NCBI GenBank assembly: GCA_031284315.1
Contig: JAITAB010000021.1
Coordinates: forward strand, 1-64,000
Length of the DNA stretch: 64,000 bases
Reading direction: 5' to 3'
Source of the DNA: Campylobacteraceae bacterium
Lineage (GTDB): Bacteria; Campylobacterota; Campylobacteria; Campylobacterales; Campylobacteraceae
The position numbers and the translations under genes are program-made. This document shows, piece by piece, positions 42,908-53,980 of this stretch. How positions within the stretch are numbered: position 1 is the first letter of the stretch; every line of letters begins with the position of its first letter. Below the pieces are notes generated by a model, which was not told where the DNA came from, did not search any database, and worked only from the letters and a program-made list of their open reading frames with translations.

Positions 42908-44500
42908 TTAAAAATTTACGCACTCTATCGTTTCGCAAAAACCCTGCTTGATGCTGTCGCAAACAGGCGGGATTATCTTTTTGGCGTTTATATCCATGAG
43001 CGCGGTTTTGCCATTTATGCGGTAAGACAACAGTTCATTATCTATATTTGTCAGATTAGTATAAGTTTTATCAAGCAGTTTGTTTCCGTCGTAGCCGTAA
43101 AGCGTGCTTTCATTTTTTAGCGTTGTGATAAAAAATTTATCATAAAAGTTGATGGAGTCTGCTTTCAAATCATACAGCATTTTTTTAGAATAATCAAAAA
43201 CAACTATCCTGCTTTTTGTAAAATGCACAATAATAAAATTATCTTGAAAATCAACCCATCTTGCATCTTTTATTATCGGATTTAACTTCAAGTCAAGCAG
43301 CATTGTCTGACGCTTGTTTTTGTCATAATACTCAGCGGCGGCAATACCCTTGTAAACTGTAACAATATTGTATTTGTCTTGATAATCAATAACGATATTT
43401 CCGTCAAAGTCTATAAGTCCTGATTCGCCATTTTTGATAACAGCCAACAGGTCATACTTTTGGGGTATGCCAAGTACATTATCAGGTTTCATATAAGATG
43501 TCTCAAAAAGAACTTTTTTGTTTTTTGTATCGTATAAAAATGTTGTTACATTGTACTCTTTGTCGTTTATTTGATTGGCAGTTTGCGCATAAAAACGGTT
43601 GTCATTTATCTTTATGGCGCTTGTTAAATCCATATTTTCAAATACATCGTTGCCGTTTTCGTCAAAGAAGCGGTAAATTTTGATTTTTCTTTTAGAATGT
43701 TCTGAGCCTATAAAACTTTCGCCATACTCTATCATGTATCCGAATGGGGCAAAAATTTTGATAATGGAGGAATTTTTATTGTCTAAATAAAATTTTGTTT
43801 TAAGCAGTTTTTCTACATTTTTATCTATCGGAATATTAATGATTTGAGGTTTTACATTTTTTACTTGTGCAGCTATCCGCAAAGTCTTGTATTTCAATCC
43901 GTCAACAGCCAGCGCCTTATCGCAAGTTTGTGGGTAAAAGTAGATATTCTGATATGCTTTGTCCAGTAATTTATTGCCGTTTTTATCGTAAAACATTATA
44001 GTTTCTGTATTTTCAATAAATTTTCTATCCACGACTTTCCCATCTTGAAGCGTCAAAAACTCCGAATTTATAAAGTCGCCGTTTTTGTTTCTTTGAAAAT
44101 CAACCAACGCGGCGCCTGATTTATAGTATATGTCGTGCATTAATTTATCATTAATAAACATACAATCCCTCGCTTTTTGCTGTTCTAGTTTCGAAATCTC
44201 TGCCGCTTCATCATTTTTTAGAACACTGTCAAGAAATTTACATTTGTTGCCGCTTGTAATATGCAGATATGTAACTTCGCCCGTTTTGTTTTTATATGCT
44301 TGCTTGCAAGCCCCATTTTCGCACCATGCGTCAAAAAGAGCATTTTGCATTTTTGCGTCATACTTGAAATAATTTGGACGGTAAATCTTGTAAACTCCTT
44401 TTGTCTGTTCGTCTTTCACGGGAGTCTTCGGCTGTCCGCTTCCGCATCCTGACAGCAAAACCGCTATCGCACTTAAAATCGCTATATTGATTTTTGACAT
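42908..44500 (-). CDS. WG-repeat-like lipoprotein
   Basis: Lipobox 'IAVLLSGCGSG'; repeated motifs such as 'KNGESGLIDFDGNIVIDYQDKYNIVTVYKGIAAAEYYDKN'. Confidence 0.7.
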   Translation of the reverse strand: MSKINIAILSAIAVLLSGCGSGQPKTPVKDEQTKGVYKIYRPNYFKYDAKMQNALFDAWCENGACKQAYKNKTGEVTYLHITSGNKCKFLDSVLKNDEAAEISKLEQQKARDCMFINDKLMHDIYYKSGAALVDFQRNKNGDFINSEFLTLQDGKVVDRKFIENTETIMFYDKNGNKLLDKAYQNIYFYPQTCDKALAVDGLKYKTLRIAAQVKNVKPQIINIPIDKNVEKLLKTKFYLDNKNSSIIKIFAPFGYMIEYGESFIGSEHSKRKIKIYRFFDENGNDVFENMDLTSAIKINDNRFYAQTANQINDKEYNVTTFLYDTKNKKVLFETSYMKPDNVLGIPQKYDLLAVIKNGESGLIDFDGNIVIDYQDKYNIVTVYKGIAAAEYYDKNKRQTMLLDLKLNPIIKDARWVDFQDNFIIVHFTKSRIVVFDYSKKMLYDLKADSINFYDKFFITTLKNESTLYGYDGNKLLDKTYTNLTNIDNELLSYRINGKTALMDINAKKIIPPVCDSIKQGFCETIECVNF

Positions 44501-44508
44501 GTAAAGCG

Positions 44509-45822
44509 CTAATTTTCTTCTATTTTTGTGCTTAGAATTTTATTGATTCTATTGCCGTCCACTTCCAAAACCTTAAACTCAAACGGACCGTTTTTCACGA
44601 TATCTCCAACTAACGGCGGGCGTCCAAGCTCGTTAAATACCATTCCCCCAAGCGTCAAAACTTCTTCGCTGTCTTCAAGCTCAAAGTCCAGTATTTCGCA
44701 CACGCTCTCTATATCTATCATGCCGTCAAATTCATAAGTATTTTCATCAATCTTTACAAAATCTTCGCTTTTTGTGTCATGCTCGTCCGAAATATCGCCC
44801 ATTATCTCTTCCAAAATATCTTCCATCGTCAAAAGTCCCGCCGTACCGCCAAACTCGTCTATAACAAGCGCGGTGTGTATCTGTTCTTTATTCATCTGCG
44901 ACAATATATCGGAGATCGGCATATTTTCAGGCACAAACATAATTTTTCTCGTCAGTTTCGTAAGGTCTTTGACAGGATTTTCGGAAAAAACATTCTCCAA
45001 CAAATCCCTTAAATGTATCATGCCAAGAGGATTGTCTTTGCCGTCATCGCAATATGGATATCTTGTGTGTTTCGTCTCCAAAACCGTTTTGATATTCTCT
45101 TCGTACGAATCCTCAGCATAAAGGCAGACTATATCTTTTCGCGGCGTCATGACCTCTTTTGCCACAGTATCAGAAAAATCAACGGCATTTTTTATTATCT
45201 CGCCTTCTACGGAGTCTATAAAGCCCGCGTTTAAACTCTCATTGACGATTAATTTCAACTCTTCTTCGGAGTGTCCCTGATCATGCTCTTTTGACGGATT
45301 TATGCCGATTCGTTTCAGAAAAAACGCCGCTAAAACGTCAAAAAGTTTAATAAACGGATAAAAAAGCACCCAAAACATTTGTAAAGGTCTTGCTATAATC
45401 AAAGAGGCTTTTTCGGATTTTGCTATGGCTATGGATTTGGGGACAAGTTCGCCCATGACTACATGTACCAAAGTTATCAAGGTAAACGCCACAACAAAGC
45501 TTATCGTATGCACAAGCGCTAAATTTTCAGGGAAAAATTTCAATATCGGAGTTTCTATAAGTTTTCCTACCGCAGGCTCTCCTATCCAGCCAAGCGCCAA
45601 AGATGACAGCGTAATGCCAAGCTGCGTTGCGCTCAAATATGTATCAAGAGAGTTTGACATTTTAAAAGCGAGTTTGGCATTTTCGCGTCCGCTTTTTACT
45701 AACTCTTCAAGCCTTGTGCGCCTGACTTTGACAATGGCAAATTCGGACAAAACAAAAAAACCGTTTAAAAGAACAAGAAATATCGCGGCAATCAGCATCA
45801 AAACCGAGTGAGGTTCGGGCAA
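44509..45822 (-). CDS. hemolysin family protein (CNNM transmembrane + CBS pair + CorC_HlyC)
   Basis: 'LVLLNGFFVLSEFAIVKVRRTRLEEL', 'ATQLGITLSSLALGWIGEPAVGKLI', 'VMTPRKDIVCLYAEDS', 'VIDEFGGTAGLLTMEDILEEIMGDISDEHD'. Confidence 0.94.
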   Translation of the reverse strand: MPEPHSVLMLIAAIFLVLLNGFFVLSEFAIVKVRRTRLEELVKSGRENAKLAFKMSNSLDTYLSATQLGITLSSLALGWIGEPAVGKLIETPILKFFPENLALVHTISFVVAFTLITLVHVVMGELVPKSIAIAKSEKASLIIARPLQMFWVLFYPFIKLFDVLAAFFLKRIGINPSKEHDQGHSEEELKLIVNESLNAGFIDSVEGEIIKNAVDFSDTVAKEVMTPRKDIVCLYAEDSYEENIKTVLETKHTRYPYCDDGKDNPLGMIHLRDLLENVFSENPVKDLTKLTRKIMFVPENMPISDILSQMNKEQIHTALVIDEFGGTAGLLTMEDILEEIMGDISDEHDTKSEDFVKIDENTYEFDGMIDIESVCEILDFELEDSEEVLTLGGMVFNELGRPPLVGDIVKNGPFEFKVLEVDGNRINKILSTKIEEN

Positions 45823-46039
45823 AACAAATCCTTTGTAAAAAAAAATTAAAATCGGAATGGTTATATTAGCATATTTTTATATATATTTTAATGTAAGTGC
45901 GCGAAAAGAGCATTATCAAATCGTGAAATTTATTTGCCCGCCGTCAAAAACGCGCGAAATAAGCGGCAAAAATTGCCTCTTTTATGATTTATCAGCTATT
46001 TTTCGCTATATTTTCATTATTAATTTTTAAGGGGGTTTC

Positions 46040-46924
46040 ATGGAAGAGCCGCAGGTAAAACCAAAAAACGGACTGTTCGGTTTTATAAAAAATGTACTTG
46101 ATTTTATACAAAACTATTTTAAGGCGATAATTTTTCTTTTGATATGTTTTCTGTTTTTTGCCTATTCAAACAGCGCGAGTGTTAACAACGCCAATCTCAT
46201 GAGGATAGATCTGAAAGGCGTGATATTGGAGTCCGATACCATTTTGGAAAGCATCAACAAAGCTTCGCAAAATCCAAATATCAGAGGAGTTTTGCTGGTT
46301 GTGGATTCTCCGGGCGGCGCAGTCGCTCCCTCCCTTGAAATATCTATGGCGGTAAAACGGCTTTCCGAACAAAAGCCTGTTGTAGCGTATGCGGCGGGAA
46401 CTATGGCGAGCGGAAGTTATTACGCTTCGGCAAATGCCAACTATATCATAGCAAATCCGGGTTCCATGATAGGCTCCATAGGCGTTATCATGCAATCGCT
46501 CAACATTGAAGAATTGACGAAAAAATTAGGCGTCAGCGAGCAGGTCGTAAAAGCGGGAGATTTTAAGGAAGCCGGAACTTCCATGAGAGAGTGGACAAAG
46601 GAAGAGAGGGCGAGTTTGCAGGAGTTGACAAACGATATATACGATCTTTTTACAAACGACATCATGGAAGCAAGAGGGCTTGAGCGCGAAAAAATAAACG
46701 AGTTTGCCAATGCCAAAGTTTTTATAGCCGCAAAAGCAAAGAGCGTGGGATTGATAGACGAAGTGGTAAGCATAGAGGACGCAAAAAACGCTCTTGTGGA
46801 AATAGCGATGATAAAGTCTCCCGTTTGGAAAGAGCCTGATTTGATTGATAAATTGAGCAAAAAACTTGCCGCGCAGACAAAAAGCGAAATAGCTTCACTG
46901 CTGTTTGGCGTAAAAGCGTACTGA
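46040..46924 (+). CDS. sppA: signal peptide peptidase SppA
   Basis: 'LLVVDSPGGAVAPSLEISMAVKRL', 'MASGSYYASANANYIIANPGSMIGSIGVI', 'KAGDFKEAGTSMREWTKEER'. Confidence 0.94.
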   Translation: MEEPQVKPKNGLFGFIKNVLDFIQNYFKAIIFLLICFLFFAYSNSASVNNANLMRIDLKGVILESDTILESINKASQNPNIRGVLLVVDSPGGAVAPSLEISMAVKRLSEQKPVVAYAAGTMASGSYYASANANYIIANPGSMIGSIGVIMQSLNIEELTKKLGVSEQVVKAGDFKEAGTSMREWTKEERASLQELTNDIYDLFTNDIMEARGLEREKINEFANAKVFIAAKAKSVGLIDEVVSIEDAKNALVEIAMIKSPVWKEPDLIDKLSKKLAAQTKSEIASLLFGVKAY

Positions 46925-47258
46925 AAATTTTTGGTTTCACAACCCTTCATGCGGCGGAAAATTTCGCCGCCCGCCGCATTTTTTTGCTTGGCTTTGTAAT
47001 GCTCTTTGCGTTTATAAATAAAAATTAATATGAATAATTATCTATTTTTGCGCGATGCTTTTTGGCGTTAAAACTTCGGATTACCGCGCTTCAATTTGCA
47101 ATGAAAATGAAATTGTTTCAACATTTCGCATGTGAGAAAAAAGGTTTGTTAATTTGCAATGATGAAAGCCGCTTTCTGCATGACAAAAATATATGCCTTT
47201 TTTGGATTTGATTTGCGGGAAAAACTCGGGCTTGGTTAAATGCAAAAATCCCCGATCG

Positions 47259-47837
47259 TTACTCTTTTGCATCTGCCAAAACAAGTGCGAAAAGCGTCTC
47301 TACGCCCTCTTTTGCAAGTGTATCTTTGGCTTCTCTCAATGTAAATCCGCTGGTTACCACATCGTCAATTAAAATGGCGTATTTAAATTTTTTTATCTTT
47401 TTGGAGATAATAAAACGGCGCGGATTTTTGCGGCGGAATTCATAGCTTTGCCCGCTGTATGTAACGGCGTTTTTAGCCCTTAGTACACCGTAAACGGGCG
47501 TAATGGAGGGCGATTTTAACGCATGAGCTAAAACGGCGGTATGAGAGTAAGCGCCGTTAGATTTATCATCAACCCCGACAGCGGCGACTTTTTCGCCAAA
47601 TTCAAACTCTTTCGCGAATTTGCCGAATGTATAAGAGGCTATCTGTTTTAAAATCCTATGCCCCCAAAAACGGTGCTTCACATGTAAAATCGGCGTTATG
47701 CCCGAATATCCGAAAAAGCTATAAACTTTTAGTCCGCCCTCTAAAATGCGCGTATGTTTTTGTTCGCTCAAAAGTTTTTTTGCGCATTTGCCGCAAATCC
47801 CCTTAAAACTCAATTTTTCACATAATATACAGCGCAA
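47259..47837 (-). CDS. ComF family phosphoribosyltransferase-like protein
   Basis: N-terminal 'MRCILCEKLSFKGICGKCAKKL' zinc-ribbon pattern; PRPP-binding 'YAILIDDVVTSGFTLREAKDTL'. Confidence 0.88.
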   Translation of the reverse strand: MRCILCEKLSFKGICGKCAKKLLSEQKHTRILEGGLKVYSFFGYSGITPILHVKHRFWGHRILKQIASYTFGKFAKEFEFGEKVAAVGVDDKSNGAYSHTAVLAHALKSPSITPVYGVLRAKNAVTYSGQSYEFRRKNPRRFIISKKIKKFKYAILIDDVVTSGFTLREAKDTLAKEGVETLFALVLADAKE

Positions 47838-47885
47838 CTCCGCCCTCTTTTGTTTTTGCTATTTTACAATAAAAGGCTTACAAAT

Positions 47886-48572
47886 TTAACTGATGCCGTC
47901 AATGATATGGCGCGTATGCTCCATGACCACTTCCGCTATATCGTCTATCGTCTCGTTTTTAATATTTTCCTTTAAGCCCGTCCTCAAAGCAAATGTCGTA
48001 TAACCAATCGTAAAAATTAATATCTGCCCATAAAGCGCGTGCGTACGAATGCGGTTTTTATATACGTTTTTATCGTCCGCGATACCGAAAACAAACTCGT
48101 CAAACTGGTCAAACCACTGCTTTAAAAATTTGTTATACAATATGTCAAACCCTTCCGTAGGACTCATGTACTCCTTAAAAATAATCTTATGCATGAAGTT
48201 ATTTATTTTTATCTCTTCAAGTATCGCTTTCGCGCTCACTTTTATGAATTTTTCAAACCAAAATATTAAAAATTCGCGGTACTCTTCGTCGGTTGTGTAT
48301 CTAAACGACTGTTTTGCGCTGTAATAGCGCGTCTGAAACGATATAAGCGATGATTGAAGCATTACTGCGATGCACTCCATGATATTCGCGTACAAAAGCT
48401 CTTTTGAGCCGAAATGACGATTCACGATATTGATGCTGACATCGGCCTGCGCAGCAATCTCTTTGACGGTTATGCTGGAAAGTTCGCGGTTGGCAAACAT
48501 TTTTACCGCCGTTTCAAATATCCTCTCTCTTGCTGATTTTGATGAAAATCTTTTACTTTGATCTGACAACAT
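47886..48572 (-). CDS. TetR/AcrR family transcriptional regulator
   Basis: N-terminal HTH 'RERIFETAVKMFANRELSSITVKEIAAQADVSINIVNRHFGSKELLYANIM'. Confidence 0.93.
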   Translation of the reverse strand: MLSDQSKRFSSKSARERIFETAVKMFANRELSSITVKEIAAQADVSINIVNRHFGSKELLYANIMECIAVMLQSSLISFQTRYYSAKQSFRYTTDEEYREFLIFWFEKFIKVSAKAILEEIKINNFMHKIIFKEYMSPTEGFDILYNKFLKQWFDQFDEFVFGIADDKNVYKNRIRTHALYGQILIFTIGYTTFALRTGLKENIKNETIDDIAEVVMEHTRHIIDGIS

Positions 48573-48841
48573 TTTTCACCTTGTTTTTGACTTGATACGG
48601 CAAAATTATATAAGAAAATTTTGATATTGTCAAATAGAATATCATACGATTTTTATTTATAAGTAGCGTTCTTTTGGTATTATTAATCTTAGTATTTAAT
48701 TAAATTTATAAAAATTCCGCATTCATTTTCGCTGCTGTTTTTTTAAATAAACACAAAGACTTATGCGTTCATGAAACTGTCTTTTATTTTTTTATGATAA
48801 AATATGTTCTTTTATTTTCATGCAAGGAGAGGCTTTTTCAA

Positions 48842-50203
48842 ATGAAAAAAACTATCAACAAGGCGATACTGTTTAAGACGATAACCATAGCGGTTTTGAT
48901 ACTTTTGATGCTTATCCCTTTGCTTTTTGTGGACAGCATCATTAGCGACAGAAGCAGATATAACGATGAAGCGGTTTCAAAAATCATGGATTCATGGGGC
49001 AGCCAAGTCATTTTAGCCGCGCCGATTTTAAATGTGCCTTATACCTATAACGAGGTTACGGAAACATTTCAAGACAATAAAACGATACAAAAAGTAACCG
49101 CCAGAACGGCTTATATCAAATTTGCGCCGCAGAATTTGGATGTTGGCGTGAAGATAAATTCGCAGATTAGATATATAGGTATTTTTGAAGTTCCCGTATT
49201 CAGCGCGGATATTGTCATGAAAGGCTCTTTTGAAGCGCTGGATAAAGCATATCTTGCTAATGCACAAAATGCGTTTATCACTTTGGAGACAAAAGACGTT
49301 AAGGGTATTTCCGAGCCTGTTCTTGTTTGGAATGAAAAGGAGCAGGGATTTGAGCCAAGCGGCAAAAATACTTTAAGGATTGTTCCTGTCCAAAGAAGCG
49401 GAGATTACAGATATAATCCCGAAATATCATTGAAATCTCTTGCTTCCAATGTGAATTTTACAAAAGGCGGCGGAACATTTGAGCTAAAATTCAGCATCAA
49501 AGGCAGCGAGAGCATCAGTTTTGTGCCGCTTGCGAAAAAAAACAGATTTCGTATGAGTTCGGATTGGGCAAATCCGAATTTTGCAGGAGCTTTTTTGCCC
49601 GATATGAAAAACATAACCGATAAAGGTTTTGAAGCTTCATGGGATATTAACTATCTTTCAAGCGGCGTGCCTTCTATATTTGACGGCAAAGACCTCTCGC
49701 ACGCGCAGTTTCAAACGACATTTTTGATACCTGTGGATAATTACCGAAGTGCGGAGCGCGCCCAAAAATACGGCATACTTTTTATCGCTTTGACATTTAT
49801 AATATGCTTTGTGTTTGAGCTGGCAAACCGCCGTCCGATACACCCCGTGCAGTATCTTTTGGTAGGCTTTGCGATGGTTATTTTCTATACGCTGCTTATC
49901 TCCATATCCGAATTTATAAATTTCTCATGGTCGTATATCCTATCTGCCGCCGCGGTTATATCGCTCATCACGGCTTACGCGAAATTTGGCATAGATAAAA
50001 ATATGAGCGCAAAAAGCATCGGTATTATCGCATTGTCGCTGTCATTTTTATATGGATATTTATATATCCTGCTTCAGCTTCAAGACATGGCGCTGCTATA
50101 CGGCTCTATCGGACTTTTTGCCGCGCTCGCGCTTATCATGTTTATGACAAGAAATGTGAAGTGGTACGAAGAGCAGCAAGAGGAAAAAGAGAACAATGTT
50201 TAA
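48842..50203 (+). CDS. creD: CreD family inner membrane protein
   Basis: CreD pattern '[47 protein letters not shown]', '[15 protein letters not shown]', C-terminal TM bundle '[36 protein letters not shown]'. Start ATG 48842. Confidence 0.9.
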   Translation: MKKTINKAILFKTITIAVLILLMLIPLLFVDSIISDRSRYNDEAVSKIMDSWGSQVILAAPILNVPYTYNEVTETFQDNKTIQKVTARTAYIKFAPQNLDVGVKINSQIRYIGIFEVPVFSADIVMKGSFEALDKAYLANAQNAFITLETKDVKGISEPVLVWNEKEQGFEPSGKNTLRIVPVQRSGDYRYNPEISLKSLASNVNFTKGGGTFELKFSIKGSESISFVPLAKKNRFRMSSDWANPNFAGAFLPDMKNITDKGFEASWDINYLSSGVPSIFDGKDLSHAQFQTTFLIPVDNYRSAERAQKYGILFIALTFIICFVFELANRRPIHPVQYLLVGFAMVIFYTLLISISEFINFSWSYILSAAAVISLITAYAKFGIDKNMSAKSIGIIALSLSFLYGYLYILLQLQDMALLYGSIGLFAALALIMFMTRNVKWYEEQQEEKENNV

Positions 50204-51182
50204 AAGATTTAGAAGAGTGCGCGCAAATAAGACGCTAAGAGAGTTGGCGCAAGAGACGAGAGTTGATATAAAAGAGTTTATCTATCCGCTGTTTATCAAA
50301 GAAGGCAGAGGCGAAAGAAAAGAGATAGCTTCTATGCCTGATATTTTTCAAATGAGCATAGACGAGGCGTTGAAGGAGTGCGAAGAGCTTTTGGAACTTG
50401 GCATAAATAAGATTATCCTCTTTGGCATACCTGAAATCAAAGACAGCATAGGAAGCGACGCTTTGAGCGATGAGGGCATTATAGCAAAAGCTTTAAAGGC
50501 GATAAAAAAACAGTTCGGACAAAATATGCTTGTAATAACCGACCTTTGTTTTTGCGAATACACAGACCACGGACACTGCGGTATTTTGGATGTGGAACAT
50601 GAAAGCGTTGATAATGACGCGACGCTGGAAATTACCGCACGCCAAGCTCTTGTCCATGCAAATGCGGGAGCGGATATGATAGCGCCGAGCGGAATGATGG
50701 ACGGAGTGGTGAAAACGATAAGAGAAGCGTTAGATAATGAGGGATTTGTCAATCTTCCCATCATGAGTTACTCTACAAAATTTGCAAGCGCATATTACGG
50801 ACCGTTTCGCGAAGCGGCGGAGTCGTCTCCGAATTTTGGCGACAGGAAAACTTACCAAATGAATCCTGCAAACAGGCGCGAAGCGTTGGCAGAGTCATTG
50901 GAAGACGAAGCGCAGGGAGCGGATATATTGATGGTAAAGCCTGCTTTGGCATATCTTGATATTGTGCGCGAGATAAAAAACGCCTCGCTTTTGCCGCTTT
51001 GCGTTTATAATGTAAGCGGCGAATACTCCATGCTGAAATTTGCCGCAAAAGCGGGAGTGGTTGATTATGACAGGATTTTGATGGAGACTATGCTTAGTTT
51101 TAAAAGAGCGGGCGCAGATATAATTATAAGCTATCACGCCAAAGAGGTAGCGCGGCTTTTACAAAACGGGAGAAATTTATGA
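50196..51182 (+). CDS. hemB: delta-aminolevulinic acid dehydratase (porphobilinogen synthase)
   Basis: '[19 protein letters not shown]', '[23 protein letters not shown]', '[21 protein letters not shown]', '[19 protein letters not shown]'. Confidence 0.97.
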   Translation: MFKRFRRVRANKTLRELAQETRVDIKEFIYPLFIKEGRGERKEIASMPDIFQMSIDEALKECEELLELGINKIILFGIPEIKDSIGSDALSDEGIIAKALKAIKKQFGQNMLVITDLCFCEYTDHGHCGILDVEHESVDNDATLEITARQALVHANAGADMIAPSGMMDGVVKTIREALDNEGFVNLPIMSYSTKFASAYYGPFREAAESSPNFGDRKTYQMNPANRREALAESLEDEAQGADILMVKPALAYLDIVREIKNASLLPLCVYNVSGEYSMLKFAAKAGVVDYDRILMETMLSFKRAGADIIISYHAKEVARLLQNGRNL

Positions 51183-52099
51183 GGCATTTTTTAACGTTAA
51201 GAGATTTTAGTAAAGAGGAGATTTTGGACATTATCTCTTTGGCTGTTAAGATAAAAAAAAGAGCCAAAAAAGGCAAATTCAAGCCTTACATGAAAGATAA
51301 AGTTCTTGGCATGATTTTTGAAAAAAGTTCCACAAGAACGCGTGTAAGCTTTGAAGTGGGCATTCATCAGCTTGGCGGCAAGGGGCTGTTTTTGTCGTCT
51401 GACGATATACAGCTTGGACGCGGAGAGCCGCTGAAAGATACGGCGAGAGTTTTGAGCCGCATGGTTGATATGGCGATGATAAGAACTTTCGGGCAGGAGA
51501 GGATAGAAGAGTTTGCAAAGTACTCAACTATTCCTTTGATAAGCGGACTTAGCGACAGATACCACCCGATGCAGCTTTTGGCGGATTATATGACTATCTG
51601 CGAACATGGCAAGGACAAAAACTTAATCGCGGCGTATGTCGGAGACGGCAACAATATCGCTCATTCATGGCTCATGCTTGCCTCCAAAATCGGCTTTGAA
51701 CTGCGCATCTGCTCGCCCAAAGGCTACGAAGTAAACGAACAGGTTTTAAACGATGCGCATGAGTTTGCAAAAAAAAGCGGCGCGAAAATCCTCGTCTGCG
51801 AAAAGCCAAAAAACGCCGTAAAAAACGCCTCTGTCGTTACAACCGATACATGGGTTTCCATGGGGCAGGAGAGCGAAAAAGCAAAACGGCAGAGCGATTT
51901 TCAAGGCTTTATGATTGATGATAAAATGATGGCTTTAGCGCAAAAAAATGCAATGTTTTTGCATTGTTTGCCCGCTTATAGAGGCTACGAAGTAAGCGAT
52001 GAGGTTTTTGAAGCGCATGCAAACGAGATATTTGACGAAGCCGAAAACAGGCTTCATGTGCAAAAAGCGGTCATGGTTTGGCTGGACAGACAACGATAA
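51179..52099 (+). CDS. argF: ornithine carbamoyltransferase
   Basis: '[21 protein letters not shown]', '[13 protein letters not shown]', '[20 protein letters not shown]'. Confidence 0.97.
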   Translation: MRHFLTLRDFSKEEILDIISLAVKIKKRAKKGKFKPYMKDKVLGMIFEKSSTRTRVSFEVGIHQLGGKGLFLSSDDIQLGRGEPLKDTARVLSRMVDMAMIRTFGQERIEEFAKYSTIPLISGLSDRYHPMQLLADYMTICEHGKDKNLIAAYVGDGNNIAHSWLMLASKIGFELRICSPKGYEVNEQVLNDAHEFAKKSGAKILVCEKPKNAVKNASVVTTDTWVSMGQESEKAKRQSDFQGFMIDDKMMALAQKNAMFLHCLPAYRGYEVSDEVFEAHANEIFDEAENRLHVQKAVMVWLDRQR

Positions 52100-52112
52100 A
52101 ACAGGAGAATTT

Positions 52113-52619
52113 ATGGAAAATGGAAACGAAATAACAGTTTATGACAAAATAGATAAGCTTTCAAAAAAAATAGGCATAGAAAACGAAGACGGCAAAACAA
52201 TACTTGAAGTAGAACTTACGGACAATCCCGACATAAAATCGCTCAGCCTTAAAAGCGGCAGCTGGGGAGCAAAAGAGCCATGGTTTGTGATAGATGAAAA
52301 GAAAAAAATCCACGCGCTTGTTTCGCTGGATACGCTTACAAAAATGGTAGAAAATTTAAAGGGTTTGGGACAAGAGAATTTTGAACTCAAACTTGAAAAA
52401 ACGATATGGAAACATTTGCCTGTTGATTTCGGCGATGTTTGGGTCGTGGCTATGGACGAGATAAAAAATATGGCAAAAACAAGCCAAAATGCGCAGGCTG
52501 TGAAACTGGATATAGAAAAGCTTGTTTCAAACATCAAAAAAAAGCACCCTTCGCTATTTGTGGACTTAAAAGGGCTTTACGATATAACTCAACATGACAT
52601 ACTTCGTCAGGAAAATTGA
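52113..52619 (+). CDS. UPF0763/DUF2603-like Campylobacterota protein
   Basis: 167 aa; 'WGAKEPWFVIDEKKKIHALVSLDTLTKMVENLKGLGQENFELKLEKTIWKHLPVDFGDVWVVAMDEI'; conserved placement before hemN. Start ATG 52113. Confidence 0.75.
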   Translation: MENGNEITVYDKIDKLSKKIGIENEDGKTILEVELTDNPDIKSLSLKSGSWGAKEPWFVIDEKKKIHALVSLDTLTKMVENLKGLGQENFELKLEKTIWKHLPVDFGDVWVVAMDEIKNMAKTSQNAQAVKLDIEKLVSNIKKKHPSLFVDLKGLYDITQHDILRQEN

Positions 52620-53980
52620 TGATAGATTTTGAACAGTTTGCGAAGTATTCAAAGCCCGGACCCCGTTATACGAGTTATCCGACAGCGCCTGAATTTAACG
52701 AAAGCTTTACCGCGCTTGACTATGAGGCGATACTCAAGCCGCAGGATAAAAACAAGAAACTCTCATTATATTTTCACATGCCTTTTTGCCGCTCAGCCTG
52801 TTATTTTTGCGGCTGTAATGTCGTATTTACGAGCAAAGAGGAGAAAAAAGAGCGATATATAGATTATCTTGAAAAAGAGATGCGGATACTCTCGCGTTCG
52901 CTTGACTGTTCAAGAGAGGTTTTGCAATTGCATTTTGGCGGCGGAACGCCTACTTTTTTTGATGCGGCGCAGCTGGAAAGAATTATCAAAGCTATTTGGC
53001 GGACATTTCCAAATATATCACAAGACGCCGAGATAAGCTGCGAGACAGACCCGCGCTTTTTAAAGCCTGAACACATGAGCGTTTTGACCTCAAACGGCTT
53101 TAACCGCATCAGTTTCGGCGTGCAGGATTTTGACGAGAAAGTTCAGCGCGAAGTACACCGCATACAGCCTTTTGATATTACAAAAAACGCTGTGGATATT
53201 GCCAGAAATGCAGGCATAACATCTATCAATATGGATTTGATTTACGGGCTTCCGTACCAAAATCTGGAGAGTTTTAGCAAAACTTTGGAAAAATCTTTGG
53301 AACTTGATATTGACAGATACGCGGTTTTTAATTACGCGCATGTGCCGTGGATGAAAAAAACCATGCGTAAATTTGACGAAACAACTTTGCCAAGCCCCAA
53401 GGAAAAACTTGCCATTATGCGGCATACGATTGATTTTTTAAGTTCAAGCGGTTATAAAATGATAGGCATGGATCACTTTGCAAAGCCTACGGATGAGCTT
53501 TTTTTGGCGATAGAAAAAGGCGAATTGCACCGCAATTTTCAAGGCTACACGACAAAAGGCGGCGCGGATTTGATAGGCATAGGACTTACGAGTATCGGGG
53601 AGGGCGAAAAGCATTATGTGCAAAATTTCAGAGAGATGAGCGAATACGAAGCGGCAATTGACGCGGAAAAACTGCCTGTCATGAGAGGGCTTCATTTGAG
53701 TGATGACGATGTAATCAGAAAAGCCGTTATTATGGAGATAATGAGTAATTTTAAGTTAAATACCGCAAATATTGCCAAGCGTTTTCATATAGATTTTTTT
53801 GACTATTTCAAAGATGACATTAAAGAGCTTCAGGTCTTCATGGACGAAGGACTTGTATCGTTTGAGAGAGATTTTTTGCGCGTCAGCGACACGGGAACGC
53901 TGCTTATACGCAATATCTGTATGAGTTTTGACGCATGCCTAAAAAAGACGCAGCTGCGCCGCTTCAGTAAAACAGTATGA
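52616..53980 (+). CDS. hemN: oxygen-independent coproporphyrinogen III oxidase
   Basis: 'GPRYTSYPTAPEF', radical SAM 'HMPFCRSACYFCGCNVV', 'LHFGGGTPTFFDAAQLERI', 'NMDLIYGLPYQNLESFSKTLE'. Confidence 0.97.
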   Translation: MMIDFEQFAKYSKPGPRYTSYPTAPEFNESFTALDYEAILKPQDKNKKLSLYFHMPFCRSACYFCGCNVVFTSKEEKKERYIDYLEKEMRILSRSLDCSREVLQLHFGGGTPTFFDAAQLERIIKAIWRTFPNISQDAEISCETDPRFLKPEHMSVLTSNGFNRISFGVQDFDEKVQREVHRIQPFDITKNAVDIARNAGITSINMDLIYGLPYQNLESFSKTLEKSLELDIDRYAVFNYAHVPWMKKTMRKFDETTLPSPKEKLAIMRHTIDFLSSSGYKMIGMDHFAKPTDELFLAIEKGELHRNFQGYTTKGGADLIGIGLTSIGEGEKHYVQNFREMSEYEAAIDAEKLPVMRGLHLSDDDVIRKAVIMEIMSNFKLNTANIAKRFHIDFFDYFKDDIKELQVFMDEGLVSFERDFLRVSDTGTLLIRNICMSFDACLKKTQLRRFSKTV

